Positions 45,105 to 54,078 of a stretch of 64,000 nt of DNA are shown here, piece after piece. A program made the translations under genes and the position numbers. The notes under the pieces are model-generated. The model worked only from the letters and a program-made list of their open reading frames with translations. It made no database searches and was not told the origin of the DNA. How positions within the stretch are numbered: position 1 is the first letter of the stretch; each line of letters opens with the position of its first letter. This DNA is from Nocardia flavorosea NBRC 108225 (lineage in GTDB: Bacteria; Actinomycetota; Actinomycetes; Mycobacteriales; Mycobacteriaceae), in contig NZ_BDCG01000013.1 of assembly GCF_001613385.1 (NCBI RefSeq), positions 124,001 to 188,000 of the forward strand. The letters run 5' to 3'.

Positions 45105-45893
45105 TCAGAACTGCGTCATATCGACCTGCCGCCGCACATTGGATACCGCGGTGACCACCGCCGTGCCCAGCGGGCCGCTCCGGTCGTAGAGGCTCACCGT
45201 GCCCACCGATATCCCCGCGTCGGCCACATGATCCTGCGCCAGCACCCCGATTCCGGGCCCGATGGGCAACCGGGCAAGTGTCAGGGTCACATCGGAGTTG
45301 ATGTAGCCGATACCTGCGCTCCCCCAGTTGCTCATGAAACTCGCCGCGTCCCCGGCCATCGCCACCCGCTGGAACGGAGTCACCGGATCACCGGCGACCA
45401 CCGGCAGCATGTTCTGCCAGATCGCCTTGCGGTCGGCGTTCTGATTGGCGCCGAAATTGCGTGTCCACGCCTGGTCGCCGCTCTTCAACAGCGGATGCCC
45501 GCCCGCTTCGGATTCGTCCGGAACACCGGGCACCGGTAGCTGGCGGCCGGGTTGCCACAGTTCACCGGCCGGCACCTCGCCCGTCCGCAGGTACACGACG
45601 GTGGCGCGGGAGCGCACCTCGTCGCGCTGGAGCAGTTCGGCGTCGGCCACGCAGATACGTTTACCCTCCCGGACCACCGTGCTGCGTACGGTCGTGGGCT
45701 CGTCGGATACCGCACTGAACAGGTCCACAGTGAGCCGAGCCGGGACGAACTCCGGGCCCGGCGCGCGCGTCTCGAGTTCCCGGGCGAGCAGCCCGCAGAT
45801 GGCCGGCCCGCTGACCTGGGTCGGGCTCCAGCTGGATATGGCTACCCGGGTGGGCAGGTATTGCACACCCTCTCGGTTGTAGAACGCCAACAC
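45105..45893 (-). CDS. Thioesterase-superfamily (TesB/hot-dog) protein
   Basis: 262 residues in the double hot-dog pattern: N-terminal SGPAICGLLARELETRA then LTVDLFSAVSDEPTTVRS, and the C-terminal MSNWGSAGIGYINSDVTLTL followed by a ligand-binding strand set. Probably hydrolyses or binds acyl-CoA. The GTG at 45893 has GAGAGGAG eight bases upstream and is preferred to a TTG at 45917. A KstR-type operator 38 bases upstream points to control by steroid/fatty-acid metabolites. A 10-bp hairpin overlaps the ribosome site. Confidence 0.8.
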   Translation of the reverse strand: MLAFYNREGVQYLPTRVAISSWSPTQVSGPAICGLLARELETRAPGPEFVPARLTVDLFSAVSDEPTTVRSTVVREGKRICVADAELLQRDEVRSRATVVYLRTGEVPAGELWQPGRQLPVPGVPDESEAGGHPLLKSGDQAWTRNFGANQNADRKAIWQNMLPVVAGDPVTPFQRVAMAGDAASFMSNWGSAGIGYINSDVTLTLARLPIGPGIGVLAQDHVADAGISVGTVSLYDRSGPLGTAVVTAVSNVRRQVDMTQF

Positions 45894-45904
45894 GGTATCG
45901 ACTC

Positions 45905-45927
45905 CTCTCGTGGGCAACCCACGAGAG
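45905..45927 (-). promoter_or_regulatory. Hairpin overlapping the ribosome-binding site
   Basis: CTCTCGTGGG (45905-45914) CAA CCCACGAGAG (45918-45927), perfect. On the mRNA the 3' arm runs into the GAGAGGAG ribosome site of the thioesterase gene, so folding could hide it. Confidence 0.55.
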
Positions 45928-45930
45928 AAT

Positions 45931-45944
45931 TACAACACGTTCTA
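45931..45944 (-). promoter_or_regulatory. KstR-type operator
   Basis: TACAACACGTTCTA fits TnnAACnnGTTnnA exactly; 38 bases before the thioesterase start. It shares AACACGTTCTA with the site at 29524. Confidence 0.6.
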
Positions 45945-46321
45945 GTTCAGCTCCACCGAGAGGTGCCCGGCCGCGTTGCCTCCGCCCGACTCCGCGGGGC
46001 AGCAGCAACCGCCTCGTCGACAGCGCATTCGAAACCCGGCTCGCGCGCCCGCAGGCCAGGACGCGGGCAGCCCTGCCGCGGCCGCCTGCCCGGCAACCGG
46101 GCCCCGACGCCCGGGTCAGGAACACGACGTCGGCCCGTCGGCAAGCAGCTCGAGCTCAGCCGCCCGCACTGACCGGCCGGTCACACATGCGCAGCGTCCA
46201 GGAGGGCGTCGGCCGCCGCTCCGACCGCGGCGAGGTCGCCAGTCCAGCCGAGGACTCTGAGCGCGGCGTCGGCGATTGCCCGCTGGGCACCGTATTCATG
46301 TCGGACGAAGGGCCACCGGCC
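45945..46321. other. Upstream region of the guanidine/urea operon
   Basis: No gene. I looked for a ykkC (guanidine-I) aptamer here and did not find its conserved blocks. One short hairpin, AGTCC/GGACT, lies near 46237-46254. Confidence 0.4.
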
Positions 46322-47827
46322 ATGATCAGCCTCGGAATCGCGGTCAGCGTGCTCGCGGTAATCGGCATCGGCCTGCTGGTTTCCCGCAAGGTGGACGGCG
46401 ACAGCGTCAACTTCCTCGTGGCCGGGCGATCCCTGGGGCTACCGCTGGTGGCGGCGGGCCTGATGGGTCAGGCAGTGGATTCCAATGCCACGCTGGGCAA
46501 TACCGACCTCGCCGGGTCGGTGGGTTTCTGGGCCGGCGCCTCACTCCCGCTCGGCCTCGGCCTGTGCCTGCTGCTCACCGGAATCTTCTTCGCGAAGCCG
46601 ATGAACCGCATGAAGCTGCTCACGCTGCCCGATTTCTACAAGATCAAATACGGCCGCGGGGTCGAACTGGCCGCCTCGATCCTGATGATCTTCAGTTTCT
46701 GCATTCTGCTGGCCGGCAATCTGGTGGCCGGCGGCTATCTGTTCGAACGTTTCCTGGGCATCCCCTACACCGCCGGCGTGCTGCTCATCGTGGCCATCGT
46801 GCTCACCTACAACGTCACCGGTGGCATGTTCAGCGACGCCTATACGGCGCTGGCTCAGACGGTGATCACGGTGATCGGCTCACTGGCGCTGCTGATCTGG
46901 GTCGGCTCCACGTACGGGATCGATATCCCCGACGGGATGGGCCCGTTCGATCTGGGCCAGTTGAGCAACACGTCCGAGGGTGCGGCCATCAACTGGGCCA
47001 CCCTCATCGCGCTGGGTATCGGCGATATCGTCGCCATCGATTTCATGCAGCGTATCTTCTCGGCACGCTCCCCCGAGATCGCGCGCCGCGCCTGCTTCGC
47101 CAGCGCCGCCGGTACCGCCGTGGTGGGTATTCCGTACGCGCTGGTCGCGCTGGCCACCACCGATATCGTCGACCCGGACGGCGGTCCGCGCCTGCTGGCC
47201 CTGCTGGACGAACACGCACCCGCCGGACTGGCGATCCTGGTGCTTTCGGCCGTCGTCGCCGCCTCGTGTTCCACCGCCAACGGCGCCATCCTCGGCACCG
47301 CTGCCGTGGCCACCCGCAATATCGCCGGGCGTACCGAACGCACCGATACCGCCGGTCGCGACACCCTGCTGCGTGATGTCCGCATCACCATGATTCCGGT
47401 TGCGGCGGTGGCGATCTTCTTCGCGGTCCAGGTCCCGCAGACCGGCATCCTGCTCACCCTCGCCTTCGATCTGATGCTGGCCGGGCTGATCGTCCCGTTC
47501 GTGGCCGCCCACCTGCCCCGGCGGGTCACGACCGCGGCGGCGGTCGCCGCGATGGTCGCCGGGCTCGGTGTGCGCCTGCTGCTGTTCGTTCTCACTCCCA
47601 CGATGTACGGGGTGCCGAATACGGTGTTGTATCTGAATAATTCGCTGATCGGCCCCGGCTTCGACGGGTGGCCGACCTTCCTCGGATTCCTGGCGTCACT
47701 CATCGCGTTCCTGGCGACTCACGCCGCCGGACGACTACGCGCCCGCGCCGCGACCGGCATACCGCCCGCCTCGGTCCTACCACCCGCTCCGGTGTCCACA
47801 CCGGAACCCGTCAAACAGCCCGGCTGA
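46322..47827 (+). CDS. Sodium:solute symporter (SSS family)
   Basis: 501 residues with about 13 membrane helices. LVAGRSLGLPLVAAGLMG and TYNVTGGMFSDAYTALAQTV are typical SSS blocks; the Na+-site serines lie in the fourth to sixth helices. Placed before the two DUF1989 genes, so urea, guanidine or a related amide is the likely cargo (inference). The ATG at 46322 has AAGGG nine bases upstream; 46298 is an alternative. Confidence 0.88.
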   Translation: MISLGIAVSVLAVIGIGLLVSRKVDGDSVNFLVAGRSLGLPLVAAGLMGQAVDSNATLGNTDLAGSVGFWAGASLPLGLGLCLLLTGIFFAKPMNRMKLLTLPDFYKIKYGRGVELAASILMIFSFCILLAGNLVAGGYLFERFLGIPYTAGVLLIVAIVLTYNVTGGMFSDAYTALAQTVITVIGSLALLIWVGSTYGIDIPDGMGPFDLGQLSNTSEGAAINWATLIALGIGDIVAIDFMQRIFSARSPEIARRACFASAAGTAVVGIPYALVALATTDIVDPDGGPRLLALLDEHAPAGLAILVLSAVVAASCSTANGAILGTAAVATRNIAGRTERTDTAGRDTLLRDVRITMIPVAAVAIFFAVQVPQTGILLTLAFDLMLAGLIVPFVAAHLPRRVTTAAAVAAMVAGLGVRLLLFVLTPTMYGVPNTVLYLNNSLIGPGFDGWPTFLGFLASLIAFLATHAAGRLRARAATGIPPASVLPPAPVSTPEPVKQPG

Positions 47828-47862
47828 CAGAGCACGCCCGCTCCCATGAGCAAGGAGAGACG

Positions 47863-48630
47863 ATGACACCGCCCGCACAGGCACCCACCACCGCCTCGAC
47901 CACCGGCGCCCGCGCGCATGCCCGGGCCCAGGGCTCGGCCGCCCCGGCGACCCCCGGCCTGCCCGCCGGGATCCACCCGGCCGACACGACCTGGACCGTC
48001 CGGCTGCCCCCCGGCGGATACACCGGTGCGGTGCTCGGGCGCGGCACCAGACTGCGGCTGACCGATCCGCACGGTTCGGCATGCGCGCACCTGTTCCTGC
48101 TTCGGGCGGAAGCTCCCTGGGAGCGACTCAATATCGCCGACACCGTAAAGGTGCCGTGGCAGGCTTATCTCGGCGCCGGTCACCCCTTGCTGTCGGACCA
48201 GGGCCGGGTGCTGGCCACGGTCGTCACCGATACCTCCGGCCACCACGACACGCTGTGCGGCACCTCGCGTGCGGGCCGGCTGCTGCTGGAACGCGCCGCG
48301 GCCAAATACGGTCTCGAACCCCGCGATATCGGCCCGACGCTGTCGCTGCTCCGTGGTGTGCGGGTCGGTAGCGAAGGGGACCTCGCCGCGAACGGCTCCG
48401 CGGGGCCGGGCGCCCATATCGAACTGCTGATCCACCTGCCGGTGACCGTGCTCGTGGCCGATACCCCGCACCCGCTCGACGACACCCCGGTCACCGAGCT
48501 CGATCTGGTGGCCTGGCCCGGCGACCTCCTCGACACCACCACCGTGAACAACGACCCGGAATATCTGCGGGCCGTACAGAACACCGAACAGGCCTGGTCG
48601 GCCGCCCGGACCCGACAGGAGTGGGTATGA
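47863..48630 (+). CDS. DUF1989 protein 1 (urea amidolyase-associated; carboxyguanidine deiminase-like subunit)
   Basis: 255 residues. DUF1989: GRGTRLRLTDPHGSACAHLF, HDTLCGTSRAG and the C-terminal LDLVAWPGDLLDTTTVNNDP. Related pairs annotated UAAP1/UAAP2 were shown to be the carboxyguanidine deiminase CgdAB, which turns carboxyguanidine into allophanate during guanidine use. The first 40 residues are Ala/Pro/Thr-rich and probably disordered. Shine-Dalgarno AAGGAG; its stop overlaps the next start by four bases (ATGA). Confidence 0.87.
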   Translation: MTPPAQAPTTASTTGARAHARAQGSAAPATPGLPAGIHPADTTWTVRLPPGGYTGAVLGRGTRLRLTDPHGSACAHLFLLRAEAPWERLNIADTVKVPWQAYLGAGHPLLSDQGRVLATVVTDTSGHHDTLCGTSRAGRLLLERAAAKYGLEPRDIGPTLSLLRGVRVGSEGDLAANGSAGPGAHIELLIHLPVTVLVADTPHPLDDTPVTELDLVAWPGDLLDTTTVNNDPEYLRAVQNTEQAWSAARTRQEWV

Positions 48631-49244
48631 GCAACATCACCGCGACCATTGTCCTCGACGACATCGTGCCGGCGTGCGCGCCGTGGTCGGCGATCGTACG
48701 GGCGGGTGACCGCCTCGATATCGTCGACCTGCACGGCAACCAGGCCGTGGACTGCCTGCTGTACTCCGCGGCCGATCACACCGACCGCTACAGCGCCCAG
48801 GCCACGATCACCGCCCAGCGCAATATCTTCCTCACCACGGGCAGTGTGCTGCGCACCGATACGGGAACCACGTTGATGACCGTGATCGCCGACGACGTCG
48901 GCAACCACGACACCATCGCCGGGGCCTGTTCCCAGGAATCGAATACGCTGCGCTACGGCCACCACACCCGCCACCAGCACGCCTGCGTGGAGAACTTCCT
49001 CGCCGAGGCCGCGAAATGGGGTATGGGCAAACGGGACCTGGTGTCGAATATCAACTGGTTCATGAACGTACCGGTGGAATCCGATGGAACCCTCGGCATC
49101 GTCGACGGTCTGTCCGCGCCTGGTAAAACGGTCTCGCTGCGGGCCGAGGCGGACACCCTGGTGCTGGTGTCGAACTGCCCGCAGATCAACAATCCGTGCA
49201 ACGGTTTCGTTCCGACGCCGGTGCGAATGGTGGTGTCGCGATAA
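48627..49244 (+). CDS. DUF1989 protein 2 (carboxyguanidine deiminase-like subunit)
   Basis: 205 residues. DUF1989: DIVDLHGNQAVDCLLYSA, NHDTIAGACSQESNTLRYG, INWFMNVPVESDGTLGIVDG and NPCNGFVPTPVRM. The conserved Cys and His positions (VGNHDTIAGAC, NCPQINNPC) are intact, as expected for the catalytic partner. Translationally coupled to the first DUF1989 gene. Confidence 0.88.
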   Translation: MSNITATIVLDDIVPACAPWSAIVRAGDRLDIVDLHGNQAVDCLLYSAADHTDRYSAQATITAQRNIFLTTGSVLRTDTGTTLMTVIADDVGNHDTIAGACSQESNTLRYGHHTRHQHACVENFLAEAAKWGMGKRDLVSNINWFMNVPVESDGTLGIVDGLSAPGKTVSLRAEADTLVLVSNCPQINNPCNGFVPTPVRMVVSR

Positions 49245-49279
49245 CCGCGCCGACAGCGCTCGCACCGGCCACAGACCCG

Positions 49280-51244
49280 GTGCGGATATCGCACATGGTG
49301 GTGGAACGACCCGGATTGCTCACCACCGTGCAGGATTGGCCCGGCCGGACCGGCTACTGGCATGTGGGTGTACCGCCGTCGGGGCCGATGGACGATCTGT
49401 CGTTCCGGCTGGGCAATCGCGTGCTGGACAACGAGGAGGGCGCAGCGGGGCTGGAATGCACGATGGCCGGGCCGGCCCTGCGTTTCGCCGTGCCGACGTG
49501 GGTCTGTGTCACCGGGGCACCGGTCGAGGTGACCGTGACGGGCCGCCGGGTACCGCTGTGGCGGCCGGTGCTGGTCCCGGCGGACGGACTACTCGATATC
49601 GGGATGACCCAGGGGCCCGGGATGCGCTGCTATGTCCTCGTTTCCGGTGGTGTGGCGGTACCGGAGTATCTGGGCAGCGCGGCCACCTTCACCCTCGGCG
49701 GGGTTCGGCGGCGTGACCGGTCGCGCCCTCGCCGCCGGAGATATCCTGCCGCTCGGCCCGGCCGTGCGCGCTCCGTCGGGCGCGGTGCCCGACGGTGAGC
49801 AACCGGCGCTGACCCGAAACTGGCAGCTGGCCGTCACCGAGGGGCCGCACGGCGCGCCGGAATTCTTCACCCGCGCCGATATCGGCACCCTGTACGGCAC
49901 CGCCTACGAAGTGCATTTCAACTCCGACCGCACCGGTGTCCGGCTCATCGGGCCCAAACCCCGCTGGGCCCGGCCCGACGGCGGCGAGGCCGGGCTGCAT
50001 CCGTCGTATATTCACGACACCGCCTACAGCGTCGGCGCCCTCGATTTCACCGGCGATACCCCGATCCTGCTGGGACGGGCGGTCCCAGTCTCGGCGGATT
50101 CGTCTGCCCGGTCACCGTGACCGCCGCCGACCGCTGGAAACTCGGGCAGTTGTGTCCCGGCGATACGGTACGTTTCGTACCCGTCCGGGCCGACCGGACC
50201 GCTTCCCCGCGCATCCTCGGCCCGGGACGGCGGGCGGCCTGGTCCGCCGTATTGTCTGCCGGGGGCGACGGCGACGACGGTGTCCTGCGGTATACCGAAA
50301 CAACCGACGGCATCCCCGTCACCTACCGCCGCGCCGGTGACGACGGCATTCTCGTCGAATACGGCACGATGACCCTGGATCTCGGACTGCGCGCCCGGGT
50401 GCACGCGCTGTACGAAGGGCTGCGCCCGGATGCGGGGCGGGGTATCACCGAACTGACCCCCGGTGTGCGGTCGCTGCAGATCCGTCTCGACCCCACCGCC
50501 GTTTCCACCGCGGCCGCGCTGGACATGCTGGCCGAAGTGGAGACAGAACTACCGGCCGCCGACGATCTGGTGGTGCCGAGCCGAACGGTGGAACTGCCGC
50601 TGTCCTGGGACGATCCGGCTACGCGCGAAGCCATCACCCGGTATATGCACGGCGTGCGCGCCGACGCCCCGTGGTGCCCGTGGAATACCGAGTTCATTCG
50701 CCGTATGAACGGGCTGGAGACCGTAGCCGAAGTGTTCGACACCGCTTTCGCGGCCGAATACCTCGTCCTCGGCCTCGGCGATGTCTACCTCGGCGCCCCA
50801 CTGGCCACCCCGACCGATCCGCGACACCGCCTGATCACCACCAAATACAACCCTGCCCGCACCTGGACTCCGGAGAACGCGGTGGGGATCGGCGGTGCGT
50901 ACCTGTGCATCTACGGTATGGAGGGTCCGGGCGGCTATCAATTCGTCGGCCGCACTACCCAGGTGTGGAGCCGGCATACGGACCGTGAAGATCCCTGGCT
51001 ACTGCAGTTTTTCGATCGCATCCGCTGGCACCCGGTCAGTGCGGAAGAGCTACTGGACCTACGGGCGGACTTCGCCGCCGGCCGCGGCGAACTACGCGCC
51101 CGCGACGGCGAGTTCCGGCTGGCCGATCACCGCCGTTTCCTGACCGAGCACGCCGAATCCATCGACGCCTTCCGGACACGCCAGGCCACGGCCTTCGCGG
51201 CCGAACGCGACTCCTGGCGCAGGTCGGGCGAACTGACCGAATGA
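49280..51244 (+). pseudogene. Urea/guanidine carboxylase carboxyltransferase part, frameshifted
   Basis: Three frames in order match the KipA/KipI-like carboxyltransferase part of urea carboxylase. The first ends in YLGSAATFTLGG, the second runs GFGGVTGRALAAGDILPLGP to DFTGDTPILLG, and the third begins PSLGGFVCPVTVTAADRW and continues to the end (residues to SGELTE). The first switch is one extra G in the run GGGG at 49700-49703. The second, about 50070-50080, restores the first frame. The biotin carboxylase domain (normally N-terminal) and the biotin carrier (normally C-terminal, MKM motif) are absent. Either a decayed gene or assembly errors plus a separate-subunit layout. Confidence 0.7.
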
Positions 51245-51249
51245 GGGCC

Positions 51250-51280
51250 GGCCGGCTCGCCATTCGACCACGAGCCGGCC
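51250..51280. terminator. Bidirectional terminator
   Basis: GGCCGGCTCG (51250-51259) / CGAGCCGGCC (51271-51280), perfect, between the convergent carboxyltransferase and isochorismatase genes. Confidence 0.75.
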
Positions 51281-51287
51281 CGGCGGT

Positions 51288-51941
51288 TCAGGCGCCGGCG
51301 GGTACCGGAGCCCCGAGCTGCGCCAGCACAGCGTCGGTGTTCAGCACCATGCCACAGCGCCGCGCGGTGTATTGCAACGCGATCCGGTGTGCGTCACGGC
51401 TGAAATCCGCGACCGCGTCGTGCACCATGAACGCGCGGATATCGTTCATGAACGCCTCCGCGGCACTGAGCATGCACCCCATATGCGCGTACACACCGGT
51501 GACGATCAGCTGATCGCGGTTGCGGTAGCCCAGCAGCTGGCGCAGATCGGTGCGCTGGAACGCCGAATAGCGCCATTTGGTGACCTGGATATCGTTCTCA
51601 TCGGGTTCCAGCTCCGCGATGACCTCGGTATCGCGACCGTCCGGCATCCCGGCGCCCCAGAAATCGGCGAGCAATCCACGCCGGTCGGGGTGCTGGTCAC
51701 CGGGCTGCATACTGTAGATGACCGGAATGCCGAGCTCATGGCATCTATCGCGTAATCGGGAAATATTGTCGATCATGGTCCGGGCCGGATCGCGATCGAG
51801 CTGATACGCGGTGAGGAAGTAGTTCTGCATATCGTGGATCAGCAGGGCGCATCTGTCGGGTTCGATCCCCCAGGACACCTGGTTCGCGATCTCCTCGTCC
51901 AACGGCGGCATCGCATAGGGTGCGATCGGCTGCATGGGCAT
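51288..51941 (-). CDS. dhbB: Isochorismatase (2,3-dihydro-2,3-dihydroxybenzoate synthase)
   Basis: 217 residues. It hydrolyses the enol-pyruvyl group of isochorismate. Catalytic Asp is in LLIHDMQNYF and Lys in VTKWRYSAF; GVYAHMGCMLSAAEAF follows. Only the isochorismatase domain is present; the aryl carrier domain fused to it in EntB/DhbB is a separate gene here (55779-56021). Last gene of a dhbA-dhbC-dhbB run on the minus strand. Confidence 0.92.
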   Translation of the reverse strand: MPMQPIAPYAMPPLDEEIANQVSWGIEPDRCALLIHDMQNYFLTAYQLDRDPARTMIDNISRLRDRCHELGIPVIYSMQPGDQHPDRRGLLADFWGAGMPDGRDTEVIAELEPDENDIQVTKWRYSAFQRTDLRQLLGYRNRDQLIVTGVYAHMGCMLSAAEAFMNDIRAFMVHDAVADFSRDAHRIALQYTARRCGMVLNTDAVLAQLGAPVPAGA

Positions 51942-52027
51942 GGCCAGAACTCCTCATCATTTCTTGTGGCCCGCAACCTTCCGGTAGGCTGCGGAGCCGG
52001 GGGCGCAGTATCAGTGAGCTTTTCGGA

Positions 52028-53176
52028 TCAGGACACGGCGGCAGCCTTCCCGCCGACCCCGAGCGGCCCGAGGACACGCTGGAGTTTCCCGGTGGTCTCG
52101 GCCAGTTCGTCCTCGGGATCGGATTCGGCGACGATTCCGCCGCCCGCGTAGGCCAGTACGGTCCGGTGGTCCGCGGCCAGTTCCATGCAGCGGATGCTCA
52201 CCATCCATTCCCCGTTGCCGTCGGCATCGCACCAGCCCACCGCGCCGGCGTAGAAACCGCGTTCGCCCTCGAGCTCGGCGATCAACCGGGCCGCGGCGGC
52301 AGTCGGTGTACCGCAGATCGCGGGGGTGGGATGCAGGGCATCGGCCAGTTCCAGCGCGGTCGGCCCGGTAACCGGCACCGTGGCGCCGATCGTGGTGCCC
52401 AGATGCCACATGGCCGGGGTCTCGGTGAGGTCGGGGTTCGCGGGAGTTCGCACATCGGTGCACCGGTCGCGCAGGATATCGGCCACATGATCGACCACAT
52501 AGCCGTGCTCATGGCGATCCTTGGCGGACCCGAGCAGGGATTCGGCCGCGATCCGATCGGCCACCGGATCCTCCGGCATCCGGCGTGCGGACCCAGCCAG
52601 CGGATGGCTGGTGACCTCGGGCCCGAGCCGGCGCACCAGGATCTCCGGGCTGGAGCCCACCAGGTGCCGGCCGGTGTAGACGCCGCCGGCGGCGGACAGG
52701 TCGACCAGGTACCCGTTACCGGCGGGATCGGTGGACACCAGCAGGTCGAGCAGGTCGGCGGCGCGCACCGCACGATCGGCGCGGGCGCGGAGCTTTCTGG
52801 CCAGCACCACTTTCCGCAGCGCATGCGCGGGATCGGACAGCAGCCGGATAGCGGCACCCACCCGGCGGAGGTGTTCCTCGGGTTCGGGCAGGTTGTCGGT
52901 GATCGTGATATCGGGTGCGGTGACCGCACGTGGCCTGCGGGGACCGTCGGTCACCGCAATCGATTCCGGCGCCCACAACGCGGCCGGGGCGCCGGGCGTG
53001 AACGGCAGCGCGCCGACGATATGGCGCACGCGTCCGGCCCGCAACTGAGCAGCGGCTGCGGCGGCACTGTGGAAGACACGATCCCCGGCCGACGCGGTCA
53101 CCGTACGTTGCGGCCGGGACAGGACAAAAGCGGGATCCGCGGAAAAAGCGGAGTTCTCGGTATCGATGGTGATCAT
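52028..53176 (-). CDS. dhbC: Isochorismate synthase
   Basis: 382 residues of the chorismate-binding family. LRKVVLARKLRARAD, GRHLVGSSPEILVRR, HPLAGSARRMPEDPVAD and DALHPTPAICGTP with GFYAGAVGWCDADGNGEW are EntC/DhbC features. Converts chorismate to isochorismate with Mg2+, the first step to 2,3-dihydroxybenzoate. Starts nine bases after the dhbA stop. Confidence 0.93.
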   Translation of the reverse strand: MITIDTENSAFSADPAFVLSRPQRTVTASAGDRVFHSAAAAAAQLRAGRVRHIVGALPFTPGAPAALWAPESIAVTDGPRRPRAVTAPDITITDNLPEPEEHLRRVGAAIRLLSDPAHALRKVVLARKLRARADRAVRAADLLDLLVSTDPAGNGYLVDLSAAGGVYTGRHLVGSSPEILVRRLGPEVTSHPLAGSARRMPEDPVADRIAAESLLGSAKDRHEHGYVVDHVADILRDRCTDVRTPANPDLTETPAMWHLGTTIGATVPVTGPTALELADALHPTPAICGTPTAAAARLIAELEGERGFYAGAVGWCDADGNGEWMVSIRCMELAADHRTVLAYAGGGIVAESDPEDELAETTGKLQRVLGPLGVGGKAAAVS

Positions 53177-53185
53177 CCTCTCGTG

Positions 53186-53992
53186 TCACATATCCAGCGT
53201 TGCGCCGCCGTCGACCCGCAGGTCGTGCATGGTGATATGGCGCGCGGCGTCGGAAACCAGGAAGTGGACGGCGGCGGCGATATCGGCCGGTTCGGCGATC
53301 CGCCGCAGCGGGATTCCCAGCCGGTAGTTCTCCGGATCGCCGTCGAGCAGGCTGGTGCGCGCGGCATCGCCGAGCCCGTGTTCGCCGGAATCGGCATACA
53401 TTCCGCGGAGCAGAGGAGTGTCGGTGGAACCCGGCGACACCAGGTTCACCCGGACCCCGTGCGGTGCGACCTGCAGCGCCAGCGACCGGGTGAACGCCGT
53501 GGTCGCGGCCTTGGCGGCGCCGTAGGCGGCGAGGCCGACCCTGGGTGTCGTCGCGGAATTCGAGGAGACCACCACGATGGAACCGCGCTGCAGGGCGACC
53601 ATTTCGCGGGCGGCGCGCTGTGCCACGTACACGGCGGCGTTGGTGTTGACCGCGAGGCAGCGCTCCCAGTCGTCGGCGCCGGTATCCAGGGCGGAGCCGC
53701 CGATCATCGCGCCGGCGGTGTGCACGACGATGCGCGGTGCGCCGTGCTCGGCGACCATGCGATCGAAGGCCGTGGCGACGGCCGCAGCATCGGCGAGATC
53801 GATGTCGGCGCCCCGCGCGGCAATTCCCTCGTACTGCCGCCCGAGCCGTTCGGCCACCTCGTGCACCCGGGAATCGGTATCCCACAGTTCGATGAGCGGA
53901 GTAGCGCCTGCGAGTGCGGTGGAGACGGCCGCCCCGATCCCCCCGGCGGCTCCGGTGACGATGACCCCTTCACCCCATTGCTTCGTGACCAT
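53186..53992 (-). CDS. dhbA: 2,3-dihydro-2,3-dihydroxybenzoate dehydrogenase
   Basis: 268-residue classical SDR. TGAAGGIGAAV cofactor loop, NTNAAVY structural Asn, catalytic Ser in VVVSSNSATTPRVG, and YGAAK at the active site. Oxidises dihydrodihydroxybenzoate to 2,3-dihydroxybenzoate with NAD+. The ATG at 53992 sits inside the edge of the IdeR box, so the transcript is likely leaderless. First gene of the minus-strand run. Confidence 0.92.
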   Translation of the reverse strand: MVTKQWGEGVIVTGAAGGIGAAVSTALAGATPLIELWDTDSRVHEVAERLGRQYEGIAARGADIDLADAAAVATAFDRMVAEHGAPRIVVHTAGAMIGGSALDTGADDWERCLAVNTNAAVYVAQRAAREMVALQRGSIVVVSSNSATTPRVGLAAYGAAKAATTAFTRSLALQVAPHGVRVNLVSPGSTDTPLLRGMYADSGEHGLGDAARTSLLDGDPENYRLGIPLRRIAEPADIAAAVHFLVSDAARHITMHDLRVDGGATLDM

Positions 53993-54010
53993 TAGGTTAA
54001 GCTAACCTAA
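53992..54010. promoter_or_regulatory. IdeR (iron) box
   Basis: TTAGGTTAAGCTAACCTAA, a perfect-arm match to the IdeR/DmdR1 consensus with only the central G replaced. Placed between the divergent dhbA and dhbE, it should repress both when iron is plentiful. Confidence 0.9.
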
Positions 54011-54078
54011 AATTACACCGTAAGGCTAGTATTTCGGTGTGACATCGAACAAGATCGCCGATCGGAGAGAGGGGCGCC

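Noticed and set aside
45945..46321. Guanidine-I (ykkC) riboswitch before the DUF1989 operon
   Set aside because: The conserved aptamer blocks could not be found; only a short unrelated hairpin is present.
53174..53200. Second ECF41 promoter (TGTCACA near dhbC)
   Set aside because: No CGTC at the required 16-base spacing.
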